DNA of 64,000 nt from Hysterangium stoloniferum (Eukaryota > Basidiomycota > Agaricomycetes > Hysterangiales > Hysterangiaceae). Shown piece after piece: positions 11,704-22,605 of this stretch. The notes beneath the pieces are model-generated. The model did no database searches. It saw only the letters and a list, made by a program, of their open reading frames with translations, and had not been told where the DNA came from. Every line of letters begins with the position of its first letter. Within the stretch, counting starts at the first letter, position 1. The position numbers were made by a program, and so were the translations under genes. The stretch is from positions 35,593 to 99,592 of the forward strand of contig WHVD01000240.1 of NCBI GenBank assembly GCA_015178975.1, read 5' to 3'.

Positions 11704-12544
11704 TGTTAGGATACACACACAGGCCGGGTTTCCGGAGAAACCCGCGGGATATCCGGTAGGACTTGGCTTCAGCTTATAGGCTGCGCCCTCGCTAGATCGT
11801 GTTGTCCAATTTCAGACAGGCGGACGGGAGTCCCAGGGAGTCTAGGCGGGGTTTGTAGGTCGTAGGTCGTAAGTCGGGGGTCGTGGGTTGTAAGTCAGAG
11901 GTCGTGGATCGTGAGTCGAGATAGTTGAGAGAGATAGATGCACCGGAGCACGTGGGCTCCGACTAGTGCGAGCGATGTGAATCAAGTAAGGTTTTTAGAG
12001 TGGAAAATGTTATTAGATTACTGGGGGGAATCTAAGCTAATTTTCTGACTGGATTGTATGTACAACATCTGCCAGTTTATATAGACCATGGAGTGAATGA
12101 CATACCAAATCCAGTAATGGCGAAATGAAACTAACAAAACATGAAACGGGAATAGTAAACACCAAATTGGTGTTAGGAACGGAACAGAACGGAGCAGAGT
12201 CCGAATCGTGACAAAGTATAACCCATAACGGGAAATGGAGCGGGAGCGGAGTCCTAAATTGTGACAGGTCATTTGACTAAAATGGGAACGGGGCTCAATT
12301 AGAGTGGTGACGGGATTCTAAGCGGGATCTGGTGACTGATGCGTGGGACGAAGACGGACATAGACAGAGATGGAGTCTGGGGGAAGTCCGGTGACTAATA
12401 TGTGTCATAATGAGGTCGAACGTAACTAGTCTTGACGTAACAGAGTCCGGGCAGGAAATCCTATAAACAGGCGATTGGTGCTTGTAGCACGTGGGGGTGT
12501 ACGGGTTAGTGCCCGGAGTCTGGCGGGATTGTCCGGTCGTAACA
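11704..12544 (-). repeat. Solo LTR, family C type, inserted in the MITE-like element
   Basis: On the minus strand it runs TGTTACGACCGG to TCCTAACA (841 bp) with a perfect 5-bp duplication CTAAT (11699-11703 and 12545-12549). It shares the start TGTTACGACC and the box GGACTTGGCTTCAGC (plus strand, near 11760) with the LTRs at 34.1-36.4 kb. Confidence 0.85.
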
Positions 12545-12854
12545 CTAATCAACTGAATTTGATTAAATATTAATTTTACAACAAACAATATAAATATATA
12601 CTTTAGTGGATAAATAATTTTTAAAGTTTTGGGCTATCCTCTGTTGTTGGTCCTGCGACATAGTATACTAGTTTGAGAGGTTGATGTGGAGGGAAGAGAT
12701 AGGGGGATAAAATTTTCTTTTGGCGGTTTTACGTTTTTATATTAAATTCAAGCTCCACTCAGGTATTGAGGTGAAAGGCCGAGGGGGATGAATAGTAAAG
12801 GGTAGAGTTGAAGTAAATAAACAATGTTGTCGTTGTGAAAAGGTGAAATAATCG

Positions 12855-14013
12855 TTAGATTCAGTATATAGTTTTGTAAGCTCTGAGAAGAGTGGGGGCA
12901 TTATGAAGGTCATTGCCATTTAACCAGGTGTCCTCTTCCAGTCCATACCCTTTCCATCGAACTTGGAAGAGGAGTCGATTTCGATGCTTTCTGTGTCCCA
13001 CTATAGCTTCTACCTCGTTGTGAGAGGTATGGTGAAATACACTCAGGAAATATAGTCGGATGAGCTCTTACTATATTTCCTTTATTATTTCTATTTTCTC
13101 TCTTTTATTATATCTATAATTAGTTCGATGACCTATGTATGTGGTACATCGACTCTTGTAGGCACACACACGCCAGACTTATGTATTCTAGCGCCCGTAG
13201 TTTAGAACTCAGACACTTTTTACACCGCAACCACGACTTACCCAGACACCCGTTAGTGTCCTGTAAGTTGTGATTGGTGTATCGTCTCGACTGTCACAGA
13301 CGGGCTTTAGCTACTCATTCAAACTGAGTTTCGAACTGTATCAGTTGAAACTCAATCCTTATCTCAACTCGCGTGGACTACATCCACGCTACTCTATTAT
13401 TCAACTCTCTAACTACTCTACTTGCACTCGAGCAGTTGTCCAGAATCACACTTAACCAGTCGATTCTGCTTATTCGTTCTAGCTATCTACCTTACTTTAG
13501 ATAGCTACTTCTCTCTACCGTATTGAACTAAGTAGTCAATACGCGTTCGGTCTGTATGAGACTTAGACAGTCAATACATCGTGGTATCATACTTCAACGG
13601 TCGATATTCTTCGTATATAGAACAGTTAGAACTTCTACCACTCTTCACACTTGTACTCCTCGTTGTTACGGTCTAGTTCCCGAGGATTCTCAAGTAGCTC
13701 CCTCGATCCGAATTCCTTGGGGGAGAGATGGTATTTTTTAAGATGGTCTTGGTTGATCACTGGGTGTAGTTGATATTCCGAGGGAATGCGGAGTTGAAAG
13801 ACTTGAGGATTGATCTTCTCCAAGACTTTGAACAGTCCTATTCGTCTTTGTATAAGTTTCCTCCCAGGTCCTTTGGCTTCGACAAGCTTGAGGGAATGGG
13901 GATTGATTAGGACATAATCTCCTTCTGAGATATCTTCCACTGGTCTCCTTTTCTTATTGTAGCTATGAGCTTGCATTTCTTGTGCTCACGCAATCGAGTC
14001 CCACACCACCTGT
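12855..14013 (-). pseudogene. Integrase C-terminus and chromodomain of element B2
   Basis: The minus frame reads through the integrase tail (SEGDYVLINPHSLKLVEAKG, KLIQRRIGLFKVLEKI, HPVINQDHLKKY) and, after a solo LTR at 13019-13649, into a chromodomain (LLFQVRWKGYG..EDTWL, then LLRAYKT). Chromodomains at this place define chromoviruses and steer insertion to methylated-histone chromatin. At 14013 the frame is cut by the 5' LTR of element B1. The natural end has TGA (12863-12861) where B1 has CGA, two codons before TAA. Confidence 0.85.
13019..13649 (+). repeat. Solo LTR, family B, inside the B2 chromodomain region
   Basis: TGTGAGAGGTATGG to CTCTTCACA, 631 bp. Flanks CTCGT (13014-13018) and CTTGT (13650-13654) are a 5-bp duplication with one later change. 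The host frame resumes directly on the other side. Confidence 0.88.
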
Positions 14014-14643
14014 TGTGAGAGGTATGGTGAAATACACTCAGGAAATATAGTCGGATGAGCTCTTACTATATCTCCTTTATTATTTCTATTTTCTCTCTTT
14101 TATTATATCTATAATTAGTTCGACGACCTATGTATGCGGTACATCGACTCTTGTGGGCGCACACATGCCAGACTTATGTATTCTAGCACCCGTAGTTTAG
14201 AACTCAGACACTTTTTACACCGCAACCACGATTTACCCAGACACCCATTAGTGTCCTGTAAGTTGTGATTGGTGTATCGTCTCGACCGTCACAGACGGGC
14301 TTTAGCTATCTACTCTGTCAGAGTTTCGAACTGTACCAGTGGAAACTCAATCCTCATCGCTACTCGTGTGGACCACATCCACGCTATTCTATTATTTGAC
14401 TCTCTAGTACTCTACTTTACTCTCGAGCAGTCATTCAGAATCGCACTTGACAGTCGATTCTACTTATTTGTTTTAGCTCTCTACCTTATTCTAGATAGCT
14501 ACTTCCTTCTACCGTATTGAACTAAGTAGTCAATACGTGTTCATTCTGTATTAGACTTCGACAGTCAATACATCTTAGTGTCGCACCTAAACGGTCGATA
14601 TTCTTCATATATAGAACGGTTAGAACTTCCACTACTCTTCACA
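14014..14643 (+). repeat. 5' LTR of element B1 (family B)
   Basis: 630 bp, TGTGAGAGGTATGG to CTCTTCACA, followed at once by the primer-site region and the gag start. Confidence 0.92.
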
Positions 14644-14644
14644 G

Positions 14645-14660
14645 TGGTGATCCGAGCCGG
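14645..14660 (+). other. Candidate primer-binding site of B1
   Basis: One base after the LTR reads TGGTGATCCGAGCC; elements A1 (49127) and A2 (55575) have TGGTGATCCGGGC at the same place. TGG is the complement of tRNA 3' CCA. I cannot assign the tRNA. Confidence 0.5.
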
Positions 14661-15972
14661 ACCGCTCTTTCCCTACGAAGAAAAACATTTATTTCAACTA
14701 TCAAATTCTAAGCACGTAAATGACCACTGGCAAGAACCAAACACCGAGATCTTCGATGACCCCGAGTAGTTCAAAACCTCATCAAAGACCTGCAAGTCTG
14801 GAACCACCCCGTAACGTCACCATGAGGAAGTCTTTGTTGACTTTTCAAAAACCAGCTCCTCCCGGAAGTTCCGTCGAAGCAGTAGCTGGACCGTCAATGG
14901 ATGCCCCTCCAAGTCCACGAGAAGAACATCCGTCAACTGAGCAGTTGAACGTCCCCGGAGCTAATGTTGAAACTACCTGTGCTCCTGAACCTGTTCTCTC
15001 GTTCCTGCCTAAACAGGTCATCCTTAAGCAATTCTTTAGGGGTCATATGATTTATGCCCAGCCCATCGACTTACAATGGGATGCATACTATGCCAATCGA
15101 ATTTCTGCGGATCAGGTTACTCCCTTTGTGGAGGAGTACAATACGGACTACCCCCTCTTACCAGTGACTGTAGCAGTCTGGTTAGGTCGTTATTAGGCTA
15201 TTTTATCGGCGCAGGATCTATTCACACGACCTGGAACCCTTGAGGATTTGACTCGCTCGATTCCCGAATGGTTGAGTGAAGTTGCTTCTGTGATGGAAGG
15301 AGGAAGGACAGTTCTTAAACAAGAAGTGTTCTCTTCATTTCTCGAGGCGCTCTGCACACATGATGATGCGCTGCAAATCCTTCACGTCCTACTCGGTGGG
15401 GATCACATCGTCCCCAAAGTTGACTACCAGTATATATACATCCGGATGTTGGAGGAGTCTCTTAACGGGATTACTCGGAATTCTTCGTTTGCGTATTTTA
15501 CTTTAAGGGGTCGGTTAAGGTGAAATCAGAGGAGACTTGATAAGATGGTTTTGGAAGTGCTTTACCCTTATGGTGATTCCATCCAGGTACCCGATTCACC
15601 CATCTCCACAACCAGTTCGTTTGTTCGTACCCTGAATGGATCTCCCGACACTCGTTTCCTTCATTCGCTCAATCGTCCCATTATTTTGCAAGACTTCCCG
15701 TCAGACATGAGGATGCAAGTTGTGGAACATCTTCAGGAAAAAGGAATGGAAATATGCATCCCCCTCTATCAACCTCAACCTCGTCGACCTTTGAATACAG
15801 TCGAAATCGAGAGAGGGATCGCGACGGAACCTAGCCCTACCCCCCATCAGGAAATTCACCGCTCTCACGTCGCATTCGAACGAATCCCTGGTAATACGAA
15901 CATAGGTGATGAACCAACTATGACTAGGAATCGATCAGTCGCCAACAGGGGTCGACCGTCTTTCTCCACTGC

Positions 15973-16614
15973 TGTGAAGAGTCGATAGATTCTGACCATT
16001 CAATATACGAAGTATAGTGTTTTATTCAACTACTATTATTAAGTATTGACCGTCCTGTACAATACTGTAGATTACTAGACTGATAGTACTAGTAAAGAGA
16101 CGCACTACACATCACAAGAGCAACTGCACAGTTGCTCATGACGATAAGGACTGGAGGAAAGAATAGTTGACCTTTACGGTACAACTTGTAACTAGAAGTA
16201 AGAAAGATAGTCAGCAAAAGACTGAATATCAGAGGTAGAGATATAGCAGCGCGAATCGACTAGAGTGTCGATGAGTGCAAAGACTTGAGAATGGGACTTG
16301 ACCTTCACGGTTCGAGTCCAAAGATTACTATTATGCAAGAAGTTGCTACCTTTATAAGTAGCTGAGACTTCACCCTTGACACCTCTCGCTATTCGACGTC
16401 GAGGTCGTTACAAGGTGGTGTCTGCTGGGTAAAAAGTGTCTATCTTTTGGCGCCAAGAGCACCCATAGGTATACACAAGACTTCGAACTAAGAAATACGG
16501 GTATGCTCGAAGGATATAGGGAATTAAAGAAAAGAAATAGAAACTAGATAATATAGTACTATAATATGCATATTAATCCACTGTCCAATTATGCATATAT
16601 GCATACCCTTCACA
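15973..16614 (-). repeat. Solo LTR, family A, in gag of B1
   Basis: TGTGAAGAGTCGATAG to CCCTTCACA on the plus strand (LTR in reverse), 642 bp, with a perfect ACTGC duplication (15968-15972, 16615-16619). Gag continues as ...FSTA|FTEGIAG after excision in silico. Confidence 0.94.
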
Positions 16615-19512
16615 ACTGCATTCACCGAGGGTATAGCTGGTCAGGTTGCTGGTCGAGGATCGCTGAATCCAGTCGATCCTCGCCATTCCCTGCCGATCTC
16701 CTCCAACCCCTTTCTGCCATCGGGAGGACCTCCTGATTCATCTGGGAGTTCTAGTACCTCAAGCTATGGAGGGAATTCGGGATGTGGGGGGCGTCACGGT
16801 ACAGTACCTAACTCTCCCTTTCAAACTCCGATGCAGTCTCGAGCCAGCGCGCCTATCGATGACTTACCTAAGGATAAAAGGATTGCTCTTAACACCAACG
16901 ACATCACGATCAAATGGTCAGACCTTCCCGAATACGATAGGACTCAATCCAAGGCGTTGATTACATCATGGATATTATGAGCCTCTTGGAGATCTCTGAC
17001 TCCATGAGTACATTGTTGGGAGTCGCTCTGCCAAGACGACTCACTGGCGGTGCTAAGATCTGGTGGAGTACCTTAGACTGTGAACATTGCACTGAATTTA
17101 GTCGATCTCACGGATCGTTTCTTTGGGGCATCGTAGAAGGATTACTTGGAACTCGTTGGCGTGAATCCTTGGCTCTAGAATGGGAAGCCATGAAATTTCG
17201 ACAGGCCGGTCACAATCATGAGACACCCGTTCATTACATTCAGCGAAGGGTCAAGCTCTATCGATTCTTGTATGGGTTCCACCAAAACCGGAAGGACAAA
17301 ATGCACAGACTTATCCTGACACTGCCCATGGAATGGCTTTATCTTCTACAGGGACAACCTATCGACGACATCATGAGCCTACAGACTTACACGAACAATT
17401 TACAAGAGGCTCTGATTAATGCTTGGGTTCAAACACATTGAGAGCGTTATCGGTTTCAGAAACCCAGAGTCATGATCGCCGAGCAAGACGAGTCGGATCC
17501 TTGGCATGAGGAAGAGCACTCTGGAGAATTCAATCTCACTAATCGAGGCCACGTCCTCCTCAGTGAACTCGAGGATAAAACCATCCCCAGGAGATCGAAT
17601 GCTAAGCAGGGTAAGAAACATGGCAAGTTCTTTTTCGAACGAAGTGACAAGAAAAGCATCGCCAAACCTCCGAAGGAGTGTTGGATTTGTGGGAGTTTAG
17701 AGCATTTCAAGATCGACTGCCCCCATGTGGGCAGGATGTCGCACTATGTCTCTATTAACAAGTGCTCCACGCAGAACCCAATGGAGGAGGCGGAGGATCA
17801 AAGGGCTTATGAAACGGTTTATGGATTAAGTGTACAGGGACAAGTACATAACATTGATAAGGAATCGATTTTCATTTCTGTCTACCTTCCTCAGCCAGAG
17901 GACAGCATTGTTTCAGACGTGAAAGCATCCTCGAATGAGAACGAGACATCGCAAGTTTATGTTTCTATATCAGACCATGATTTTCTTGAGAAAGGAGACT
18001 GGCTAGACGTTCATCGTCAGAACCGTGAAGGTCTGACTGAGACGAGAGTTTTATCGCAACCTGAACCTCCCACCATTGAGGAAATCGTCGACGAGGACAC
18101 ATTTGCGAACCAATCTAAGGAAATAAGTCAGACCTACATTATAGAAGACCCCTCTGAGTCAGAGGGATCGGAGGAGGAGAGCTTCCCCTTCGACCCAGGG
18201 CAATTACCCGACTTAATTCCTTGCGAGGAGTCAGACTCTGAAGCGGACAACTCTATTTCGAACACCACTCCCAAGGTACCTAACGGTAGACGTATCAGGA
18301 GGAACGTCAAACTGGCTGCAAGAAAAGAAAGCAAAAGACCTAGAGTTCAATACCCTCGATCCAGTCGACTTATGAAAGAGGATTCAACTATTATCTATTG
18401 CAGAAGGGACCCTCCGGATGGATATTCCAGTATTGGGATTTCAGCATTACACGTCTACGGATGCGTAGGGAATTCAGAAGCCTCAAATCCTATTAAAATC
18501 AGGCTGGATGCTGGAGCTGACCTCTCCTTAATCTCGGAGGATTTCTATAAGGAACTAGAGGACCGTCCTAAACTCAAGCAAGGACTCAAGCTGTGCCTCG
18601 TACAACTTACTGGTAATGCCAAAGTATTAGGATACGTCAACGTCCCCATTTATCTTGAGGACGACACCGGTATACTCCTTAAATTTACCGCCAAAATGTA
18701 CATTGTCCGAGGTATGACCATCCCGATCCTTCTTGGAGAAGACTTTCACGTGAACTATGAGATCGGGATACTGCGAGACCAACCGCTGGGTTCCAGATTG
18801 ATCTTGCCTGGGAGAGCAGGATCTATCCCAGCCAGTTCTTCCAAGGAGCCACAGCCTTTAACCTTTTCGATTAGCAAGATCCCCCTTGAGGAGCTAGCCA
18901 ATGACTCACCTGAATTGACTTCCAAACCAGACAAAGGAGTGTGTACTGAAAGAGTCACACGGGCCTTACAAGATTGTACTATAGAACCGGAATCAGCTCG
19001 ATTAGTACCAATCTTTGTAGGAGATCTTATTGGTGACCAATGGATAGTCGAGGGAGTTGTCTTGCAGAATGACGATGGGAGTATACTAGCTGCTCCCACC
19101 ACCGCCATCTCTAGGGAACGTGCCATGATACCTCTCACTAATCCCTCTCTGATGCCAAGAATCATCAGATGAGGGGAAACCGTTGGATTAATTCATGACG
19201 CGAACAAATGGGCCCAGACTCCTAGATCTTCAACTGAGAAAGCATCGATGCAGTCAACGGCAACCAAGATCGCCCATCTCGTCGAGAGTCTATCAAAAAT
19301 AGAAGAGGAGCGTGTCCTTAATCCTCAATCCTCCGGACTGCCCCCAGAACGGGAACTCACAGATGATTTTGACCCGGCAGGTCCTAAAACGTCAGAGGTT
19401 GCCACCACGGAAACGTTTCGTGCGGAAGATCTGCATAAGCTGGTTAACTTAGGACCTGACATCCCTACCGATGTCTCCTCCCGCTTGGAGTCGGTATTAA
19501 CTAAGAATGTCC

Positions 19513-19756
19513 TGTTAGATTATATAATACCAACCATTGTTCCAACTGGGACCATATGGTGTACAGCTCTGAGTTCAGTGTGTATATGATCTAATAGGAA
19601 TGGCACTTAGGGTTATATCCTTAAGTACAGTGTAAGACCAAACCTATCCAAGGTCAGATGGTGTAGTGGTTAACACCTTCATTATGTAATCGAGAGATCC
19701 TGGGTTCAATCCCCAGTCTGGCTATTCATTTTCTACATTACTTATGTTTTCTAACA
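19513..19756 (+). repeat. Left LTR of the TRIM
   Basis: 244 bp, TGTTAGATTATATAATACC to TTTTCTAACA, TG..CA ends with a TGTTAG/CTAACA inverted terminus. Confidence 0.93.
19652..19724 (+). other. tRNA-like sequence in the left TRIM LTR
   Basis: Exactly 73 nt fold as a cloverleaf: acceptor GGTCAGA/TCTGGCT (7 pairs, two G-U) plus discriminator A, D arm GTGT/ACAC with loop AGTGGTTA, 5-nt variable loop, and T arm CTGGG/CCCAG with loop TTCAATC. The anticodon arm is poor (2 of 5 stem positions mismatched, no U33), so it is not a working tRNA. The A box (TGGTGTAGTGG) and B box (GGTTCAATCCC) of a Pol III promoter are both good. Confidence 0.8.
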
Positions 19757-19924
19757 TGGTAGCAACTCCAAGGTTAACTTGGTTTGGCTGTATTTGTGTG
19801 TATGGTATAGTGGACAAGTCTGGACGAAAAAGAGCCAGAGAGGACCTATACTGGCATATGATATAGTTAATGCCCAAGATCGAACCTGGAGTGTAGAATG
19901 AACAATGCTGGCATTAAGGGGGTG

Positions 19925-20168
19925 TGTTAGATTATATAATACCAACCATTGTTCCAACTGGGACCATATGGTGTACAGCTCTGAGTTCAGTGTGTATATG
20001 ATCTAATAGGAATGGCACTTAGGGTTATATCCTTAAGTACAGTGTAAGACCAAACCTATCCAAGGTCAGATGGTGTAGTGGTTAACACCTTCATTATGTA
20101 ATCGAGAGATCCTGGGTTCAATCCCCAGTCTGGCTATTCATTTTCTACATTACTTATGTTTTCTAACA
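19925..20168 (+). repeat. Right LTR of the TRIM
   Basis: 244 bp, reads as identical to 19513-19756. Confidence 0.93.
20064..20136 (+). other. tRNA-like sequence in the right TRIM LTR
   Basis: Same 73-nt sequence as at 19652-19724, offset by 412. Confidence 0.8.
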
Positions 20169-22279
20169 TGTCCTAGCCTTCGGAGTAGACGGGCGACTGG
20201 GACAAGTGGATGTCAAGGTCAATGTCCCATTGAAAGAGGGCGCGCAACCTATTTCAATGTCAATGTTCCCAACCTCCCCAGCTAATAGGAAAGTCATTGA
20301 TGAACAAATGGATACTTGGTTCCAACAGGGAGTAATTGAACCGTCCAAGAGTCCTTGGGGGGCACCAGCCTTTGTCGTCTATCGCAATGGGAAACCACGA
20401 GTAGTGATCGACTATAGAAAGTTGAACAGTCTAACAGTTCCCGACGAATTCCCACTGCCACGCCAGTCGGAAATCATGCAAGCGCTTTCGGGCTCCAACA
20501 TCTTATCTTCCTTCGATGCACTAGCTGGTTTTACCCAACTTGAAATGTTAGAGGAAGACAAGCCGAAGACCGCCTTCAGATCCCATCGAGGACTGTGGCA
20601 ATTCAGGAGAATGCCCTTTGGACTTTGTAATGGACCTTCTATATTCCAAAGGGTTATGCAAACCGTACTTACACCTTACTTATGGATATTCTGCCTGGTT
20701 TATATTGACAACATCGTGATCTTTTCTAAGACATGGGACGATCATCTAGAACATTTAGATCAGGTTTTACAAGCCATAATTGCTGCGGGAATCACTCTCT
20801 CGCCCAAAAAGTGCTATGTGGGGTATCATTCGATTCTACTACTAGGACATAAGGTGTCTAGACTCGGCTTTTTGACCCATCAAGAAAAGGTCGCCGCTAT
20901 ATTAGAATTCTCGACACCCTCTAAGATAGCAGATCTTCAACGTTTTCTAGGAATGGTTTTGTACTTCTCCGCATACATACCATTTTACTCCTGGACAGTC
21001 ACTCCACTTTTCAACCTCTTGAAGAAAGGAGTTCGTTGGAATTGGGATTCTGAACATGCCCGAGCTTTTGAGGACATCAAGGTTGCGTTGAGCTCAGCTC
21101 CAGTACTCGGACACCCCACGAGCGGTATGCCTTATCGGTTATACACAGACGCTTCGGACGTTGCGCTAGGATGTTGTCTCCAACAAATACAGAAAATGAT
21201 GCTTAAAGACCTTAAGGATATGAAAATTTATGCCCAAGCACGAGCAGCCTTCAATCAATCACGAGACATGCCCATCTTTGTTACTCGTTATAAAACCAAG
21301 GAGCCAGAATTCACCTGGACAGATTCCTGGGCTGCAGATTTTGACGACACCAGTGTCACGGTCGAACACGTTATCGCCTATTGGAGCCGTATGCTCAAGA
21401 AAGCAGAATGTAACTATTCAGCCACAGAGTGAGAAGCGTTAGCCGCTAAAGAAGGATTAGTCCATTTCCAGCCCTTTATCGAAGGCGAACATATCCTTCT
21501 GATCACTGACCATGCGGCATTACAATGGGCCAGATCTTACGAGAATACTAATCATCGACTGGCCGCATGGGGGGCGGTATATGCTGCATACCCCGGTCTG
21601 GAAATCCTACATAGAGCAGGACAAATACATAGCAATGTTGACCCACTGTCCAGACTTCCTCGAGTACCAGACTATGCTAGCCCCACAAGAGACGACCTTT
21701 TACCGATCGTAGTGGATTCTTATAACCGGAATGACAATGAGACATTATGGGAGAACAAACCAGCGGAAAAAGCTGTCTTTCTCACTCGTCACGAGTTAGT
21801 TGAACCAGTCGGAACCATGGAAGAGGTCCCCCAAACGAAATGGGACTTGCACAATCTCCCCAGAAACGATGAAACCGATGAAGCGAATTTTACTCTCTCG
21901 AATCCACAATTGCTTATAGAGATCGACGAAAATTACGCTAAGGAACTTCGCGATGGATACCAGAAGGATCCCGCCTTCAGAAATCATTACGCCACCGATC
22001 CCATTTCTCCAAACATGGTAACTACTCCTTTGCATTATTTCATCGGCAAGAATAAGTTATTGTTCTTTCGAGATTCGGACTGGAAAAGTTGAATCTGTGT
22101 TCCTAGCAGCATGACAACAACCATACTCAAGCTGATACATGATAATCCTTTCAAAGGAGCTCATGCAGGCGGCCACAGGCTCTTTAATCTGATGAAAGAC
22201 CGTTTCTTCTGGCCGAGGATGTTGCATGACTGCGTGGTGTACGCTCGCAGCTGCGACATATGCCAGAAAACTAAAATTG

Positions 22280-22584
22280 TGTTGAAACAGTTGAATAACT
22301 CTTGACAAACACCCTGTGAGTGTGAGGAAAGTAAACACTTAATGTATTCAACTGTGAAATAACTACATACCTGTGAGTGTGAGGAAAGTAAACACTAAGG
22401 AGACTTTCCCACACCCACAGCGGAGTATACTACAGGGTGCTTACCTAAGCACCTACACATCAGTTACCTTACTAGGTAACTCACTCAATACTGCACCTAC
22501 AGTGCTGGGAAAAATACTACAAATATCAGAAAAATATAGGGAACATCATAGACTATGTAAGAGCTGTAATATCATACTCTAACA
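22280..22584 (-). repeat. 3' LTR of the copia element
   Basis: 305 bp; on the plus strand TGTTGAAACAGTTG to ATACTCTAACA. The next bases (22585-22593) are, on the minus strand, a G-rich polypurine tract (CAGGTGGGAG) directly before the LTR. Confidence 0.95.
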
Positions 22585-22605
22585 CTCCCACCTGATGAGA
22601 CAGCT

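Larger units (their letters stand above)
11215..12642. mobile_element. AT-rich non-coding element (MITE-like) inserted in ORF3
   Basis: Interrupts ORF3 exactly where the sister copy is continuous. It begins GAGGATGG and ends CTATCCTC, a short imperfect inverted repeat, and is flanked by GTTG on both sides (11211-11214, 12643-12646). Without the solo LTR it contains, it is about 580 bp, very AT-rich and non-coding, with an internal 19-bp tandem repeat. Class assignment is tentative: the inverted ends are only 6-8 bp. Confidence 0.55.
8999..12661 (-). pseudogene. ORF3 of Ty3/gypsy element B2 (third gene downstream of pol)
   Basis: Starts with ATG at 12661, 194 bp after the end of the chromodomain frame, and is cut after about 19 bp by an inserted element (11215-12642). 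It then continues from 11214 to a stop at 8999. Recognisable blocks in order: two copies of an NFKRIPRPQ-like basic motif, a Pro/Ser-rich region, a charged helix (ELKTLKRKRREEYLEG), the block HKWTDFTETDCSDG..TPC..FYDWDKVRRIKL, a long Pro-rich linker, and a C-terminal domain with HVSINYPSDIFTVGRTL. It ends GGVPSVLCHLL. It is broken by at least one frameshift (about 10.5-10.6 kb) and stops (for example TGA at an expected CGA near 10185). It also lacks a C-terminal helical stretch that the B1 copy keeps. No signal peptide or membrane segment, so it is not an envelope-type gene. Function unknown. Confidence 0.8.
19513..20168 (+). mobile_element. TRIM (miniature LTR retroelement) with tRNA-like LTRs, in B1 pol
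   Basis: 656 bp: LTR 19513-19756, internal 19757-19924, LTR 19925-20168, with a perfect 5-bp duplication TGTCC (19508-19512, 20169-20173). Directly after the left LTR is TGGTAGCAACTCC, a primer-site-like sequence; directly before the right LTR is a purine tract (AAGGGGGTG). The 168-bp inside has no coding frame, so replication must use another element's proteins. Both LTRs read the same base for base, so insertion is recent. Each LTR holds a tRNA-like segment. The pol frame of B1 is restored exactly on removing the element and one TGTCC. Confidence 0.92.

Noticed and set aside
8999-12661. ORF3 as a retroviral-type envelope gene
   Set aside because: No signal peptide, no transmembrane helix and no cysteine pattern; long Pro-rich linkers and basic motifs fit an internal protein better.
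13019-14643. The two family-B LTRs at 13019 and 14014 as a pair bounding one short element
   Set aside because: The DNA between them is B2 integrase in the opposite orientation, and the first LTR has its own target duplication, so it is a solo LTR.
19652-19724. A functional nuclear tRNA gene
   Set aside because: Anticodon stem has two mismatches and the loop lacks U33; two copies sit at identical positions in LTRs of a mobile element.
22373-22582. Identical 69-codon frames in the two copia LTRs
   Set aside because: They lack an ATG start and simply reflect LTR identity.
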